Assembly: GCA_900618065.1 (NCBI GenBank)
Contig: UYIL01000003.1
Location: 2,356,001-2,420,000, forward strand
Direction of reading: 5' to 3'
DNA length: 64,000 nt
From: Streptococcus thermophilus
GTDB lineage: Bacteria; Actinomycetota; Actinomycetes; Mycobacteriales; Mycobacteriaceae
Positions 1-8,495 of the stretch are shown here, piece by piece (the first letter of the stretch is position 1; every line of letters begins with the position of its first letter). The notes beneath the pieces are model-generated. The model made no database searches. It saw only the letters and a list, made by a program, of their open reading frames with translations, and was not told where the DNA came from. Made by a program: the position numbers and the translations under genes.

Positions 1-2
1 AC

Positions 3-746
3 CTCACTGAGGTGCTCATGCGCTCCTGGAACACCCTGTCCGGCTTCATCCGCACACAAGCGATCGTGTCCCTGGTGGACGCTGTGTTCATCGGCCTCGG
101 CTTGATCATTCTGGGTGTTCCGCTGGCCCCGGTCCTAGCTGTGATCACCTTCTTTGGTGGCTTCATCCCGATCATCGGTGCGTTCACCGCAGGTGCACTA
201 GCCGTCGTCGTGGCTCTGGTGTCCGGCGGCCTGACCAAGGCGCTGCTCGTGCTCGGCCTGGTCATCCTGGTTCAGCAGCTGGAGGGCAACGTGCTCCAGC
301 CGGTGCTGCAGTCCCAGGCGATGGGTTTGCACGCGGCGATCGTCCTGCTGGCCGTCGCGGTCGGCGGCACGGTCTTCGGCATCATCGGCGCATTCCTGGC
401 TGTCCCGGTCGCCGCTGTCGTGGCCGTGTGGTTCCGTTACTGGGCTGAAATGGTCTCGCTGCGCAGCGGCGAGATCACAGCGGACGACATACAGATCGCC
501 ACACAGCAATCCCAAACGGTGCAATCGCGCGAGGCATACCTCTCCGTGCGCGACCGCATGCGTTCCATCGGTCGCCGCAAGGGCCAGAACCAGCTCGACG
601 AGGAATCCGGCAAGCTCGGTTCCACCAAGGTCCCGCGCGACGCCATGAAGACTTACGACGAGGAGACGCCGGGCGAATCCCGCGCGCTGTCGAAGAAGGC
701 ATCCGACAAGGAGCGTCAGCGCGACCTGGACGCAGACGACGTTTAA
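3..746 (+). CDS. AI-2E family transporter (DUF20), C-terminal part, cut by window edge
   Basis: The reading frame is open to the left edge, so the true start lies outside. The visible 247 residues hold several hydrophobic segments in the first ~150 residues, including the PxAPVLAVITFFGGFIPxIGAF region and a QQLEGNVLQP motif typical of the AI-2E/DUF20 permease family. A hydrophilic, charged cytoplasmic tail of about 90 residues follows. Family members are multi-pass membrane proteins with varied or unknown substrates (autoinducer-2 or Na+/H+ exchange in some), so no substrate is assigned. A strong terminator follows at 771-798. Confidence 0.85.
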   Translation, partial: LTEVLMRSWNTLSGFIRTQAIVSLVDAVFIGLGLIILGVPLAPVLAVITFFGGFIPIIGAFTAGALAVVVALVSGGLTKALLVLGLVILVQQLEGNVLQPVLQSQAMGLHAAIVLLAVAVGGTVFGIIGAFLAVPVAAVVAVWFRYWAEMVSLRSGEITADDIQIATQQSQTVQSREAYLSVRDRMRSIGRRKGQNQLDEESGKLGSTKVPRDAMKTYDEETPGESRALSKKASDKERQRDLDADDV

Positions 747-770
747 GCTGCTTATCGGCGCTCTCACTGT

Positions 771-798
771 AAGGCCAGCCCCCGGGCTGGCCTTTTTT
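771..798 (+). terminator. Rho-independent terminator after the AI-2E family gene
   Basis: AAGGCCAGCC and GGCTGGCCTT form a 10-bp perfect stem with a short C-rich loop, followed immediately by a T run. Confidence 0.9.
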
Positions 799-815
799 CT
801 ATACCCTGGGGTGGC

Positions 816-1340
816 ATGAGCACTCTTGAGAACAAGACCATTGCCATCCTTTCCACCAACAACTTCGAAGACTCTGAGCTGACCAGCCCGCGCGACGCTG
901 TCCAGGAGGCAGGCGCGACAACCGTGGTCGTGTCCACCGAGTCCGGCTCCATCGAGGGCAAGAACGGCACGGAAGTTTCCGTCGACCTGACCACCTCCGA
1001 GGCATCCGCCGCTGATTACGACGCGCTGCTGCTGCCGGGTGGCACCTCCAACGCTGACCAGATCCGCACGGACGAGGCCGCTGTGAAGCTCGTCCGCGAG
1101 TTCACCCAGGCCGGCAAGCCCGTCGGCGTGATTTGCCACGGCGGCTGGATCCTCACCGACGCAGAAGCTGTCTCCGGCGTCCGCATGACCTCCTACCCGT
1201 CCCTCAAAACCGATCTGTCGAACGCTGGGGCGACGTGGGTGGACGAAGAGGTAGTCGTCGATAAGCGCATCGTGTCTTCGCGCACCCCCGATGACCTCCC
1301 TGCTTTCAACAAGGCGATCGTGGAGGAATTCGCTAAGTGA
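816..1340 (+). CDS. DJ-1/PfpI family protein (type 1 glutamine amidotransferase fold)
   Basis: 174 aa, full length for the family. The nucleophile elbow is at about residue 109 in GVICHGGW, the conserved AxCHG-type motif with its Cys-His pair, and DALLLPGG precedes it around residues 69-76. Family members (YhbO/YajL/PfpI) act as stress-related proteins, proposed deglycases/glyoxalases or peptidases; the exact activity cannot be read here. A TATACC/TACCCT -10-like box lies 8-10 nt before the ATG, so the mRNA may be leaderless or nearly so. The stop overlaps the GTG start of the lipoate ligase gene by 4 nt, implying translational coupling. Confidence 0.85.
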   Translation: MSTLENKTIAILSTNNFEDSELTSPRDAVQEAGATTVVVSTESGSIEGKNGTEVSVDLTTSEASAADYDALLLPGGTSNADQIRTDEAAVKLVREFTQAGKPVGVICHGGWILTDAEAVSGVRMTSYPSLKTDLSNAGATWVDEEVVVDKRIVSSRTPDDLPAFNKAIVEEFAK

Positions 1341-2398
1341 CCTCCCACCACTTCGAAGTGAAAGTCGCCGGCGGCAAACTCGTTGTCGCTGACATCGAGG
1401 AAGACGGCGCGACGATTACGGACGCGCGCATCTCCGGCGACTTTTTCCTCGAACCGGAAGAGGCGTACGACGCGATCAACGCCGCCCTTATCGGCGCATC
1501 CGTCACCGAATCCGCAGACGATCTGCAAAAGCGGCTCGACACAGAGCTGTCGCGTTTCGACGACTTAGCGCTGCACGGCTTTTCGACGAAAGATGTCGCC
1601 ATCGCCACCCGCCGCGCCGTCCTCGACGCTAACGACCTGACCGACTATGAGTGGACCGTCATCCACTCCCCCGTCCTGCCCACCCCGATCAACGTAGCGC
1701 TGGACCAGTACCTCCTCGACGAGGTCGCTGCTGGGCGCAAGGGCCCGATCCTGCGTTTCTGGGAATGGGAGGACAAAGCCGTCGTCTTCGGCTCCTACCA
1801 GTCGTTCCAGAATGAGCTGGATCCCGACGGGATTGATAAGCACGGCATCGTGCCCGTGCGCCGCATCTCCGGCGGCGGCGCGATGTTCATGGAGGGCGGC
1901 AACTGCGTCACCTACTCGATGTACCTGCCTGAGGACATCGTGCGCGGCCTGTCCTACGTCGATAGCTACCAGTACCTCGACGCATGGGTGCTCGCCGGGC
2001 TGCAATCGCTCGGCGTGAACGCTTGGTACGTGCCCATCAACGACATCACCTCCGACGGCGGCAAGATCGGCGGTGCCGCGCAAAAGCGCATCCCCGGCGC
2101 GATTCTGCACCACACGACGATGTCCTACGACATCAACGCCGACAAGATGATGGATGTCCTGCGCGTGGGCAAGGTGAAACTGTCATCGAAGGGCGTGCAG
2201 TCCGCAGCCAAGCGCGTTGACCCGCTGCGCCGCCAGACCGGCGTCTCGCGCCAGGCGGTCATTGATGCCCTGATCGGCGCGTTCATGGCGCGCTACCCGT
2301 CTGAGCGCGGCACGCTTAGCGACGACGACCTCGCCGCGGCCCAACACCTCGTCGACACAAAGTTCAGCACCGATGAGTGGACGCACCGCGTCCCGTAG
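1337..2398 (+). CDS. lplA: Lipoate-protein ligase family protein with permuted accessory domain
   Basis: 353 aa. Residues ~1-85 resemble the C-terminal accessory domain of bacterial LplA (GGKLVVADIEEDGATITDARISGDFF, then a helical part ending near RRAVL), here placed before the catalytic domain. Residues ~95-350 are a biotin/lipoate ligase fold with RRISGGGAMFME and the SDGGKIGGAAQKR region carrying the expected catalytic Lys. It should activate lipoate or octanoate and attach it to E2 or GcvH lysines. The GTG start overlaps the previous stop (GTGA). The symbol is by family only; the domain order differs from E. coli LplA. Confidence 0.8.
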   Translation: MTSHHFEVKVAGGKLVVADIEEDGATITDARISGDFFLEPEEAYDAINAALIGASVTESADDLQKRLDTELSRFDDLALHGFSTKDVAIATRRAVLDANDLTDYEWTVIHSPVLPTPINVALDQYLLDEVAAGRKGPILRFWEWEDKAVVFGSYQSFQNELDPDGIDKHGIVPVRRISGGGAMFMEGGNCVTYSMYLPEDIVRGLSYVDSYQYLDAWVLAGLQSLGVNAWYVPINDITSDGGKIGGAAQKRIPGAILHHTTMSYDINADKMMDVLRVGKVKLSSKGVQSAAKRVDPLRRQTGVSRQAVIDALIGAFMARYPSERGTLSDDDLAAAQHLVDTKFSTDEWTHRVP

Positions 2399-2406
2399 AG
2401 CGCCGG

Positions 2407-3084
2407 CTAGCTAGATGCCGCCGCTTCCTCGACCGCGGCGGCGCTGGCGACCGACAGAAGCACCGTGTTGATCCCGTCCGCATTCTCAAAGGTGCCCGCA
2501 TCCAGCACCTTCCGGTCGATCTGCTTCACCCGCATCCGCAGGTCGTTGAACGGGATGCCCTCGATCTCACCGAGGAACTGGCGGCGCAGCTCGCCGGTGT
2601 TCTTCAGCAGCAGGATGACCATCGCCTCCTCCGGGCGCGGCTCCGCCTTGCCCAGGAAGATGTCGCGGTAGCGCTGGCGCATGGCCTTTTCAATGGTCTC
2701 ATCCTTTTCCGGGAAGCGCTGCCAGTGCAGGCCCAAGAAGCCCGCGCGTTCCTCATCCAGCACGCCCTCTTCGATGAGTCGTTGCGCAATGGCTTCCTTC
2801 TTGGCGAACTTCCGCGAATTCAGCAGCGAGTACACGCTCGGCTGGCCCTTCTTCTCCACACGAGCCACACCGTGGGCAAGGGCGGGGTGGCCTTCGGAGC
2901 GGGCCACTGCACCGTCGACAAGCGAGACGCTCGGGCTCTTACCGTCGTGCACATCCACCAAACCCGTTGCCACCAAATCGCACAGCAACGCGCCGTTCAA
3001 CGCCACACGCTGGTGGCTCACACCGACCTCAAAGTGGGCGGATTTATCCGATAGCAGCAGGAAGAGGGCTTCGCTGACGAGCAT
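2407..3084 (-). CDS. GPP34 (GOLPH3/Vps74-like) family protein, copy 1
   Basis: 225 aa, the usual length of bacterial GPP34 proteins. It begins MLVSEALFLLLSD, followed by the hydrophobic ALLCDLVATGLV helix, and has the helical C-terminal half of the fold. Eukaryotic GOLPH3 binds PI4P and Golgi glycosyltransferases; the bacterial role is not established. A paralogue (230 aa) lies at 8496-9188 on the same strand, and the two bracket the ribB cassette. It is tail-to-tail with the lplA-like gene, with 8 nt between stop codons. Confidence 0.85.
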   Translation of the reverse strand: MLVSEALFLLLSDKSAHFEVGVSHQRVALNGALLCDLVATGLVDVHDGKSPSVSLVDGAVARSEGHPALAHGVARVEKKGQPSVYSLLNSRKFAKKEAIAQRLIEEGVLDEERAGFLGLHWQRFPEKDETIEKAMRQRYRDIFLGKAEPRPEEAMVILLLKNTGELRRQFLGEIEGIPFNDLRMRVKQIDRKVLDAGTFENADGINTVLLSVASAAAVEEAAASS

Positions 3085-3158
3085 GGTGGAAGGTCCTTCT
3101 GTGGTTGAGAAACAACTCGCCTTAGTCTATCCGGCAAACAGTAAACAACAAGCCGCAT

Positions 3159-3662
3159 TCACTCGCTTCCCACCTGGGAGTAGTAAAGGTGAGGAAACCG
3201 TCGTTGCAGAGCACCCTTAAGCTCCGGATCCGACACTAATGCGACCAGTTCCTCGATCACCGATCCCCCGTGGGCCTCTGTTACTGCTTGCAGCTCGGCT
3301 GCCAACTGGGACTCGAACTCATCTTTCTTCTCTTTGATTTTAGTGAGGAGCTCCCGGCCCTTGGGCGAGAGAGCGTGAAGCGTCAGACGCTTATCCTCGG
3401 TCGACTGGGCCGAGACCGAGATACCTTTCCTGACCAGCGCGTCGAGCAAACGGCTGGGGCTACCGGATTCACAGACAAGATACTGTCCCACTTCTTTCGT
3501 GCTAATCGGGCCGTGAACACCCAAAACTTCCACAACCTCCGCCTGGGAATGGGTCAAACCCACTTCAGAGAAGAGTCGATTGAGTTGCCGGCTCCCCTGA
3601 CGTTGGAGGGCGAGAATGAGATAACGGAATTCCTCAGGATGAGTGAATAGCTCTAAAGGCAT
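3159..3662 (-). CDS. MarR family transcriptional regulator
   Basis: 167 aa. It shows the MarR layout: an N-terminal dimerisation helix, a winged helix-turn-helix (SQAEVVEVLGVHGPISTKEVGQYL, then a recognition helix at GSPSRLLDALVRKG), a wing (SVSAQSTEDKRLTLHALSPKGREL) and a C-terminal dimerisation helix. It lies 21 nt downstream of the SRPBCC gene and probably shares its promoter at 4111-4140. The divergent ribB promoter carries a perfect inverted repeat at its start site, a plausible operator for this protein. The ligand is unknown. Confidence 0.85.
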   Translation of the reverse strand: MPLELFTHPEEFRYLILALQRQGSRQLNRLFSEVGLTHSQAEVVEVLGVHGPISTKEVGQYLVCESGSPSRLLDALVRKGISVSAQSTEDKRLTLHALSPKGRELLTKIKEKKDEFESQLAAELQAVTEAHGGSVIEELVALVSDPELKGALQRRFPHLYYSQVGSE

Positions 3663-3683
3663 GTCATTCGTTCCTAAATCACG

Positions 3684-4103
3684 TCAGCTTTCAGTCTCGA
3701 GCAAAGCCGCCAACCGCGCTAACCGCTTACCTGGCACCAACGCCGCCTCCCGCTCTCCAATCACGGCCGACAGAGTTCCGGCTTGACTGATCCAATGAGT
3801 AACCCGTGTTGTGCCATCCAATTGGGGTTCGATCAGAAAAGAGGACCGTTCGCGCAGACCCGGAATGACAATGTCGAAATCGACGACATAGCCCGTAGGC
3901 CGCTCAGACGCAGCGGCCGCGATCGAACCCTTGAACACTTTTTGCACCGTGAGCGGGTGAGAACCGTCGGCACGACGCGGGCCGACGAAGCTAAAGGCAG
4001 GGTTCCAGGAGGGCAGGCCTTCCACGTCTGTCAATACCGCAAGAATTGCATTTTGATTGGCGTCGATTTTTATAACATCCCTATTTTCTAATTTCAGTGT
4101 CAT
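3684..4103 (-). CDS. SRPBCC (START-like) family protein
   Basis: 139 aa. It looks like a polyketide cyclase/dehydrase-type SRPBCC fold: N-terminal strand and IDANQNAILAVLTDVEGLPSWNPAF helix, then alternating strands and a long C-terminal helix. The family binds hydrophobic ligands in a deep cavity, and some members are lipid carriers or cyclases. The ATG was chosen because a -10 box (TACAGT on the minus strand) ends 7 nt upstream, so the transcript is probably leaderless. It is first in a two-gene unit with the MarR gene. Confidence 0.75.
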   Translation of the reverse strand: MTLKLENRDVIKIDANQNAILAVLTDVEGLPSWNPAFSFVGPRRADGSHPLTVQKVFKGSIAAAASERPTGYVVDFDIVIPGLRERSSFLIEPQLDGTTRVTHWISQAGTLSAVIGEREAALVPGKRLARLAALLETES

Positions 4104-4110
4104 GTCATCG

Positions 4111-4140
4111 ACTGTAGCTCCAGCCCCCGCTGTCGGTCAA
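4111..4140 (-). promoter_or_regulatory. Promoter of the SRPBCC-MarR operon
   Basis: On the minus strand, TTGACC (4140-4135) and TACAGT (4116-4111) are separated by 18 nt. The -10 ends 7 nt before the SRPBCC ATG at 4103, giving a leaderless transcript. Confidence 0.65.
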
Positions 4141-4204
4141 CAGTAAATTTAAATAGCCTTGCCTGCATGCTTTCCGAGGCAAGTAAACTGGCTGGTCAGA
4201 GAAG

Positions 4205-4258
4205 TTGACGCGGAACTATCCGTCTGGTTACATCCCGTGTTGCAACACGCATGTTGCA
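4205..4258 (+). promoter_or_regulatory. ribB cassette promoter with overlapping inverted-repeat operator
   Basis: TTGACG (4205-4210), a 17-nt spacer and TTACAT (4228-4233) form a good sigma-A promoter. At the expected start site lies TGCAACA-CGCA-TGTTGCA (4241-4258), a perfect 7-bp inverted repeat; TGTTGCAACA (4239-4248) overlaps it as a second palindrome. A repressor bound here would block initiation. The adjacent MarR gene is the obvious candidate, but this is inferred from position. No FMN riboswitch fold was seen in this short leader. Confidence 0.65.
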
Positions 4259-4279
4259 TCATCGAACATCGAAAGGCAC

Positions 4280-5038
4280 ATGATGCACCCAGCACACGAT
4301 GAGCGCGTCCCAGCATTCGTCAACAAGACCGACGAGCGTTTGCACGCCGAAACCGAACTCCGTCCCATTGAAGAAATCGTTTCCGACGTCGCGGCAGGCA
4401 AAATGGTGGTCCTTGTCGACGACGAAGACCGCGAGAACGAAGGCGACCTGATCATGGCCGCCGAAGCGGCTACTCCAGAGGCCATCAACTACATGATCAC
4501 GCAGGGCAGGGGATTGCTGTGCGTACCCATGCCGGCAAGCCGTGCGCAACAGTTGAACCTGCACCCAATGGTGCACACCAATGAGGACGATTACGGCACT
4601 GCATTCTCTGTTTCCTGCGATGCGACTGGCAACTACGGGGTCACCACAGGCATCTCAGCCTCCGATAGAGCGCAAACAGTCCGGCTCCTGGCTAGCGGAG
4701 GTACCGAGCATGATTTCCACCGCCCAGGACACGTCTTCCCGCTCATCGCTCGCGAAGGCGGAGTTCTCACCCGGGTAGGGCACACAGAAGCTGGCAGCGA
4801 TCTGGCCGCAATGGCCGGTTTCTCACCAGTTGGCGTCATCATCGAGATCCTCGGCGACGACGGTGAAATGCTTCGGCTCCCCCAACTCATCCCGTGGTGC
4901 AAAGAACGCGGGATCTCAATCTCAACCATCGAGCGCATGCGCGAATACCGGGAAGAGCAAACCCGCGCAGGTGTCCGAATCGACCAGAGGCCAGACGGAA
5001 CTCCCATCGCCGCGACGTTGAAAGACTACGCACAGTGA
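4280..5038 (+). CDS. ribB: Stand-alone 3,4-dihydroxy-2-butanone 4-phosphate synthase
   Basis: 252 aa from the ATG at 4280, which has GAAAGG 4 nt upstream. All RibB landmarks are present: the acidic loop DDEDRENEGDL, TTGISASDRAQT, HRPGHVFPL and GHTEAGSDLA. It converts ribulose 5-phosphate to DHBP plus formate with Mg2+. Actinobacteria commonly carry RibB fused to GTP cyclohydrolase II; this copy has no RibA domain, only a ~30-residue tail, and no other rib gene is nearby. Its partners are an acyltransferase, starting in a GTGA overlap, and an MMPL transporter, suggesting a specialised rather than housekeeping use of DHBP. Confidence 0.9.
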   Translation: MMHPAHDERVPAFVNKTDERLHAETELRPIEEIVSDVAAGKMVVLVDDEDRENEGDLIMAAEAATPEAINYMITQGRGLLCVPMPASRAQQLNLHPMVHTNEDDYGTAFSVSCDATGNYGVTTGISASDRAQTVRLLASGGTEHDFHRPGHVFPLIAREGGVLTRVGHTEAGSDLAAMAGFSPVGVIIEILGDDGEMLRLPQLIPWCKERGISISTIERMREYREEQTRAGVRIDQRPDGTPIAATLKDYAQ

Positions 5039-6276
5039 AAAACTACAACTCAAGCATTCTTGGACAAACCGTACGTCGAGCGTCTACACCGCGAATCCAT
5101 GACTTCGTCCTCAATCATCTCGGTTTCATCGAAGGCCTAGAAAATATCCCACGCACTGGGCCGGTCATTTTCGTTGCCAATCACTCCAGCTACATGGACC
5201 ATTTTGTCACGAAGACCCTGGCCAACGCCGTACGTAGCGGAGAAGAATGGTTCCCCACCAAAGCTGAGGCCTTCGAATCATTTCTGTCCCGAGTTTGGCA
5301 CGAGTCCATGAACTGCTACCCAGTCGATCGTGATGCACCAGGAGAAGAAGTATTCCGGCGAGCGCAAGACGTTCTCGAAGACGGCGGCACTCTCGTTCTC
5401 TACCCCGAAGGAACGCGCAACGTAGGCGCAGGCCTACTGCCCTTCAAATCCGGCGCGTTTCGCATGGCACTAGCCAATAACGCACCTGTCGTGCCCATCG
5501 GCATGACCGGACTCGCGGACGTTCTTCCGAAAGGCGCTTCTGTACCGCGGCGCCGGCTTTTCTCCGTATCCATCGGCGAACCGTTGGACCGACCCGAGGG
5601 AGGCGACGAACGTGAGAACGCCCGTTCCATGCGGGACCAAGCGTTTGAGACGATCACCGAACTAATGAACCGGACCAAGAATCCCAGCGGCGCCGATCGC
5701 GGCTCCGCAGTGGACAACATGGTGCAGCTGGCGCAAACCATTGTGCAGGAGAACCTCACAGCTCAAGGATCTCTTCCCCCAGCCGTAGTTCGGCGGGTTG
5801 AACTTTTGTTGCGCATCGCCCGTAAAACGTCCCGGCGAAACCTCAACCTTCCCATTCAGGAGACCCGGTTATCCGGTTTCAAAGCTCTCAACTCACGCAC
5901 AACGGCTGGCACCGTCGCACGCGCCGCAATCGTGAACCAGCGGGCTCTTCTACTCTCAGATCTAGGCGAATCAGATGACTTCTCCGCATACCTAGCCGGC
6001 AGAAGCGCTTTAACACTGCCACGCTGGCTCGGCGGAGGGCCAGATGTGGCGCGCATTCAGTTCGAGCGAGCCGTGTCCCGCGGAGGAAGAATGACCTCCC
6101 AATCTTACGTGGGGCTCGCAGAGTCGTTTCTTAAAACTGGAGACATCGACGCCGCAATTGAGGCGTACCGCCTCGCCGAGAGCAATATCCCCACCGATGA
6201 TCCACGCGGCGACTTGCGTCGAGAGAAGATCGCAGCTGCCGTGGCATGGGCAAAAACAGAATCGGAAAGCAACTAA
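5035..6276 (+). CDS. PlsC-type acyltransferase with C-terminal helical/TPR-like region
   Basis: 413 aa from the GTG at 5035, which overlaps the ribB stop; longer upstream starts would lie inside ribB. Residues ~20-220 are a 1-acylglycerol-3-phosphate acyltransferase (PlsC) domain with the HX4D motif in NHSSYMDH and the PEGTR glycerol-phosphate-binding motif. The C-terminal ~180 residues are an uncommon extension; its end (SYVGLAESFLKTGDIDAAIEAYRLAE) looks like one TPR unit. It should move an acyl chain from acyl-CoA or acyl-carrier onto a hydroxyl. The acceptor is unknown; a DHBP-derived compound is only a guess from context. Confidence 0.8.
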   Translation: MKNYNSSILGQTVRRASTPRIHDFVLNHLGFIEGLENIPRTGPVIFVANHSSYMDHFVTKTLANAVRSGEEWFPTKAEAFESFLSRVWHESMNCYPVDRDAPGEEVFRRAQDVLEDGGTLVLYPEGTRNVGAGLLPFKSGAFRMALANNAPVVPIGMTGLADVLPKGASVPRRRLFSVSIGEPLDRPEGGDERENARSMRDQAFETITELMNRTKNPSGADRGSAVDNMVQLAQTIVQENLTAQGSLPPAVVRRVELLLRIARKTSRRNLNLPIQETRLSGFKALNSRTTAGTVARAAIVNQRALLLSDLGESDDFSAYLAGRSALTLPRWLGGGPDVARIQFERAVSRGGRMTSQSYVGLAESFLKTGDIDAAIEAYRLAESNIPTDDPRGDLRREKIAAAVAWAKTESESN

Positions 6277-6278
6277 TT

Positions 6279-8381
6279 ATGCCGATCCATCTAGTGCAGA
6301 AATACTCAAAACTCATTCTTGTCGTGTGGTTGCTAGCCTCCGCGCTCGGGGCAATAGGCGCACTCCAACTCAACGGCGCCGTGAAAGCGGGGGGCTTCAA
6401 CGACGAGAACGGAACTTCTTTTGTCGGTCAAGAGGTCAATGAGCATGCCTTCGGCGATCCCGCGAACCAACTCACTGTCGTTCTGAACTCCGACAGCAGC
6501 ATCCCTACAGAAGTACTGGACAAGGTAACGGCGGGTATCCACACTCTGCCGGACATAGACTCGGTCACCGATGGGCGCACGGTTGGTTCATTGTCATCTG
6601 ATTCAGGGCAAACCCACATCCTCCAGGTCGGGGTAGCGGCTGATAACACGACGACTCAGAACATGATTCCTGATCTCCGCGACAAAGTTGAGACCGTGTT
6701 GGCTGGGGAAGAAGTCAAAAGCCATGTGACGGGGGCTCCCGCTTTGGACTACGACCTGAACATTCAGTCCCAGCAAGATGCCCTGCGCGCAGAGATCATC
6801 GCCTTCCCACTTCTCATTCTGGTTTTGCTGTTCATTTACCGAGCTGTCGGCCCCACGCTGGTCACACTCGTGGTCGCAGGCGCGTGCCTCGTTGGAACAC
6901 AGGGCATCGGAACCCTGCTGGCTTCGTTCCTGGATGTCTCCAACATGTACATCACTGCGGCTTCGCTCATCGGCTTGGCCGTTTCTGTGGACTACTGCCT
7001 GTTCCTCATCGCGCGGTACAAGGAATTTCTAATCGCAGGAAACCGACCTGAGGAAGCATTACGTCAGGCCATAAACACCGCAGGGCATTCCATCCGCTTT
7101 GGTGGCTTGAGTGTCATTGCAGCTCTCTGCGCTCTGTTCATCGCCCGGAATATGGTCTTCAGCTCGATCGCAATGGCGGGTATTGTGGTCACATCCATCG
7201 CATTGTTGGCTTTATCAACGCTTGTGCCAGCTGCAATTGTTCTGCTTGGGGACCGATTCTTCTTCGGGAAGCTACCCGGGTACGAAAAGACACTGCGAGC
7301 TCCGGAGGATGATGAGGAAGCAACATCGACGCTCCCGCTCAGATCACCTTTGCTTGCGTTCGTGATGATCTCCGTGCCATTGCTCGTTGCTGCGACCCCT
7401 CTAGCGAGCATCAACCTCCAGGTTCCCGTAGCGAGCTCGTCAATTCTCCCAGCAGGCATGGACTCGCGCGAAGGTATCGAGATTATCGAGTCCGAACTCA
7501 ACGCCCGTGAGCTGTTTCCCACCATGGTTACCTTCGCTGGGACCGAAGGTCAGTCAGAACAAGAACTCGGCGCAGAGGTCGAGAAATTCCTTGAAGACAT
7601 TGACGGGGTCCCAAACGTCGATCAGATCATCGCACCGGGAACACCTGCGGAGCAGTATTCTCCTTACCCTTTGAGCGCCGAGACCGACGGGCGCTTCTAC
7701 AAGAGGGTTGTCATCACCTCTACGGACTTGCCAGATTCCAATGCCGCCCATGAAATGGTCGCGGGCATCAAGACAACGGCAGAGAAGTATACCGGCACCT
7801 TCGTCTCAGGGGCCACGGCACAGGGCGATGACTTTGATCGATTGGTCCAGAAGTCCATTCCCTGGATCGTGGGATTCGTCCTCCTGATTTCGCTGCTCCT
7901 CCTCGGGTGGGCTTTCCGGTCATGGCGACTAGCCGCACTCGCGGTGGTCCTCAACGGTCTCGTTGTCTCCGCAGCGATGGGTTGCCTTTCCCTGCTGTGG
8001 AAGGCGGTGACCGGCGAGGCGATCAACAGCGTGACACCGATCGTGGTGTTCGCGATCGTATTTGGACTGAGTATGGACTATATGGTGTTGATGGCTTCGC
8101 GCATGAAAGAGCAATTCGCTTCGGGCTCAACCCATCGGAATGCCATCGCGGAGGGAGTCACTCACACATCCGGCCTCATCATCTCCGCCGCCATCATCAT
8201 GATCGGAGTGTTCCTATCGTTCATGGTGGCCGAAATCAGCATCATCCGGGAGCTAGGCCTTGGGCTCGCCATGGCCGTCGCGTTGGACGCGCTCATAGTT
8301 CGACCCATCCTCCTGCCGGCAACACTTGCTTTGCTAGGTGAGAAGGTGTGGGGAAAACCCCAACCACTACGGTCTAACTAG
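6279..8381 (+). CDS. MMPL/RND family transporter of the ribB cassette
   Basis: 700 aa from the ATG at 6279, 3 nt after the acyltransferase stop, with GGAAAG upstream. It has the MMPL plan: one N-terminal TM, a ~140-residue extracytoplasmic domain, five TMs, a cytoplasmic linker with one further TM, a second extracytoplasmic domain and a final TM bundle. GLAVSVDYCLFLIARYKE and FGLSMDYMVLMASRMKE are the paired proton-relay helices with conserved Asp-Tyr. In mycolata such pumps export lipids. Operon position makes the acyltransferase product its likely cargo. It is distinct from the MmpL3-like gene at 55370. Confidence 0.85.
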   Translation: MPIHLVQKYSKLILVVWLLASALGAIGALQLNGAVKAGGFNDENGTSFVGQEVNEHAFGDPANQLTVVLNSDSSIPTEVLDKVTAGIHTLPDIDSVTDGRTVGSLSSDSGQTHILQVGVAADNTTTQNMIPDLRDKVETVLAGEEVKSHVTGAPALDYDLNIQSQQDALRAEIIAFPLLILVLLFIYRAVGPTLVTLVVAGACLVGTQGIGTLLASFLDVSNMYITAASLIGLAVSVDYCLFLIARYKEFLIAGNRPEEALRQAINTAGHSIRFGGLSVIAALCALFIARNMVFSSIAMAGIVVTSIALLALSTLVPAAIVLLGDRFFFGKLPGYEKTLRAPEDDEEATSTLPLRSPLLAFVMISVPLLVAATPLASINLQVPVASSSILPAGMDSREGIEIIESELNARELFPTMVTFAGTEGQSEQELGAEVEKFLEDIDGVPNVDQIIAPGTPAEQYSPYPLSAETDGRFYKRVVITSTDLPDSNAAHEMVAGIKTTAEKYTGTFVSGATAQGDDFDRLVQKSIPWIVGFVLLISLLLLGWAFRSWRLAALAVVLNGLVVSAAMGCLSLLWKAVTGEAINSVTPIVVFAIVFGLSMDYMVLMASRMKEQFASGSTHRNAIAEGVTHTSGLIISAAIIMIGVFLSFMVAEISIIRELGLGLAMAVALDALIVRPILLPATLALLGEKVWGKPQPLRSN

Positions 8382-8495
8382 AAACGTAGTTCGCACGGTG
8401 CAGTGAATAGCAGTGAATAAGCGGTTGGATGCGCAAAATCACTCCTGTGCGAACTTGCTCGCGTACGACAAAACTCGCCCCCCGTGGGGCCCGGT
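8382..8495. other. Short convergent intergenic region with small inverted repeats
   Basis: Between convergent MMPL and GPP34 genes. GTTCGCAC (8389-8396) and GTGCGAAC (8447-8454) are an 8-bp inverted repeat, and GCCCC-CCGT-GGGGC (8477-8490) is a small hairpin. Neither has a T run; weak bidirectional termination is possible. Confidence 0.35.

Noticed and set aside
4141..4279. Possible FMN riboswitch before ribB
   Set aside because: The ~40-nt leader after the predicted start site is too short and lacks the conserved multi-stem core.
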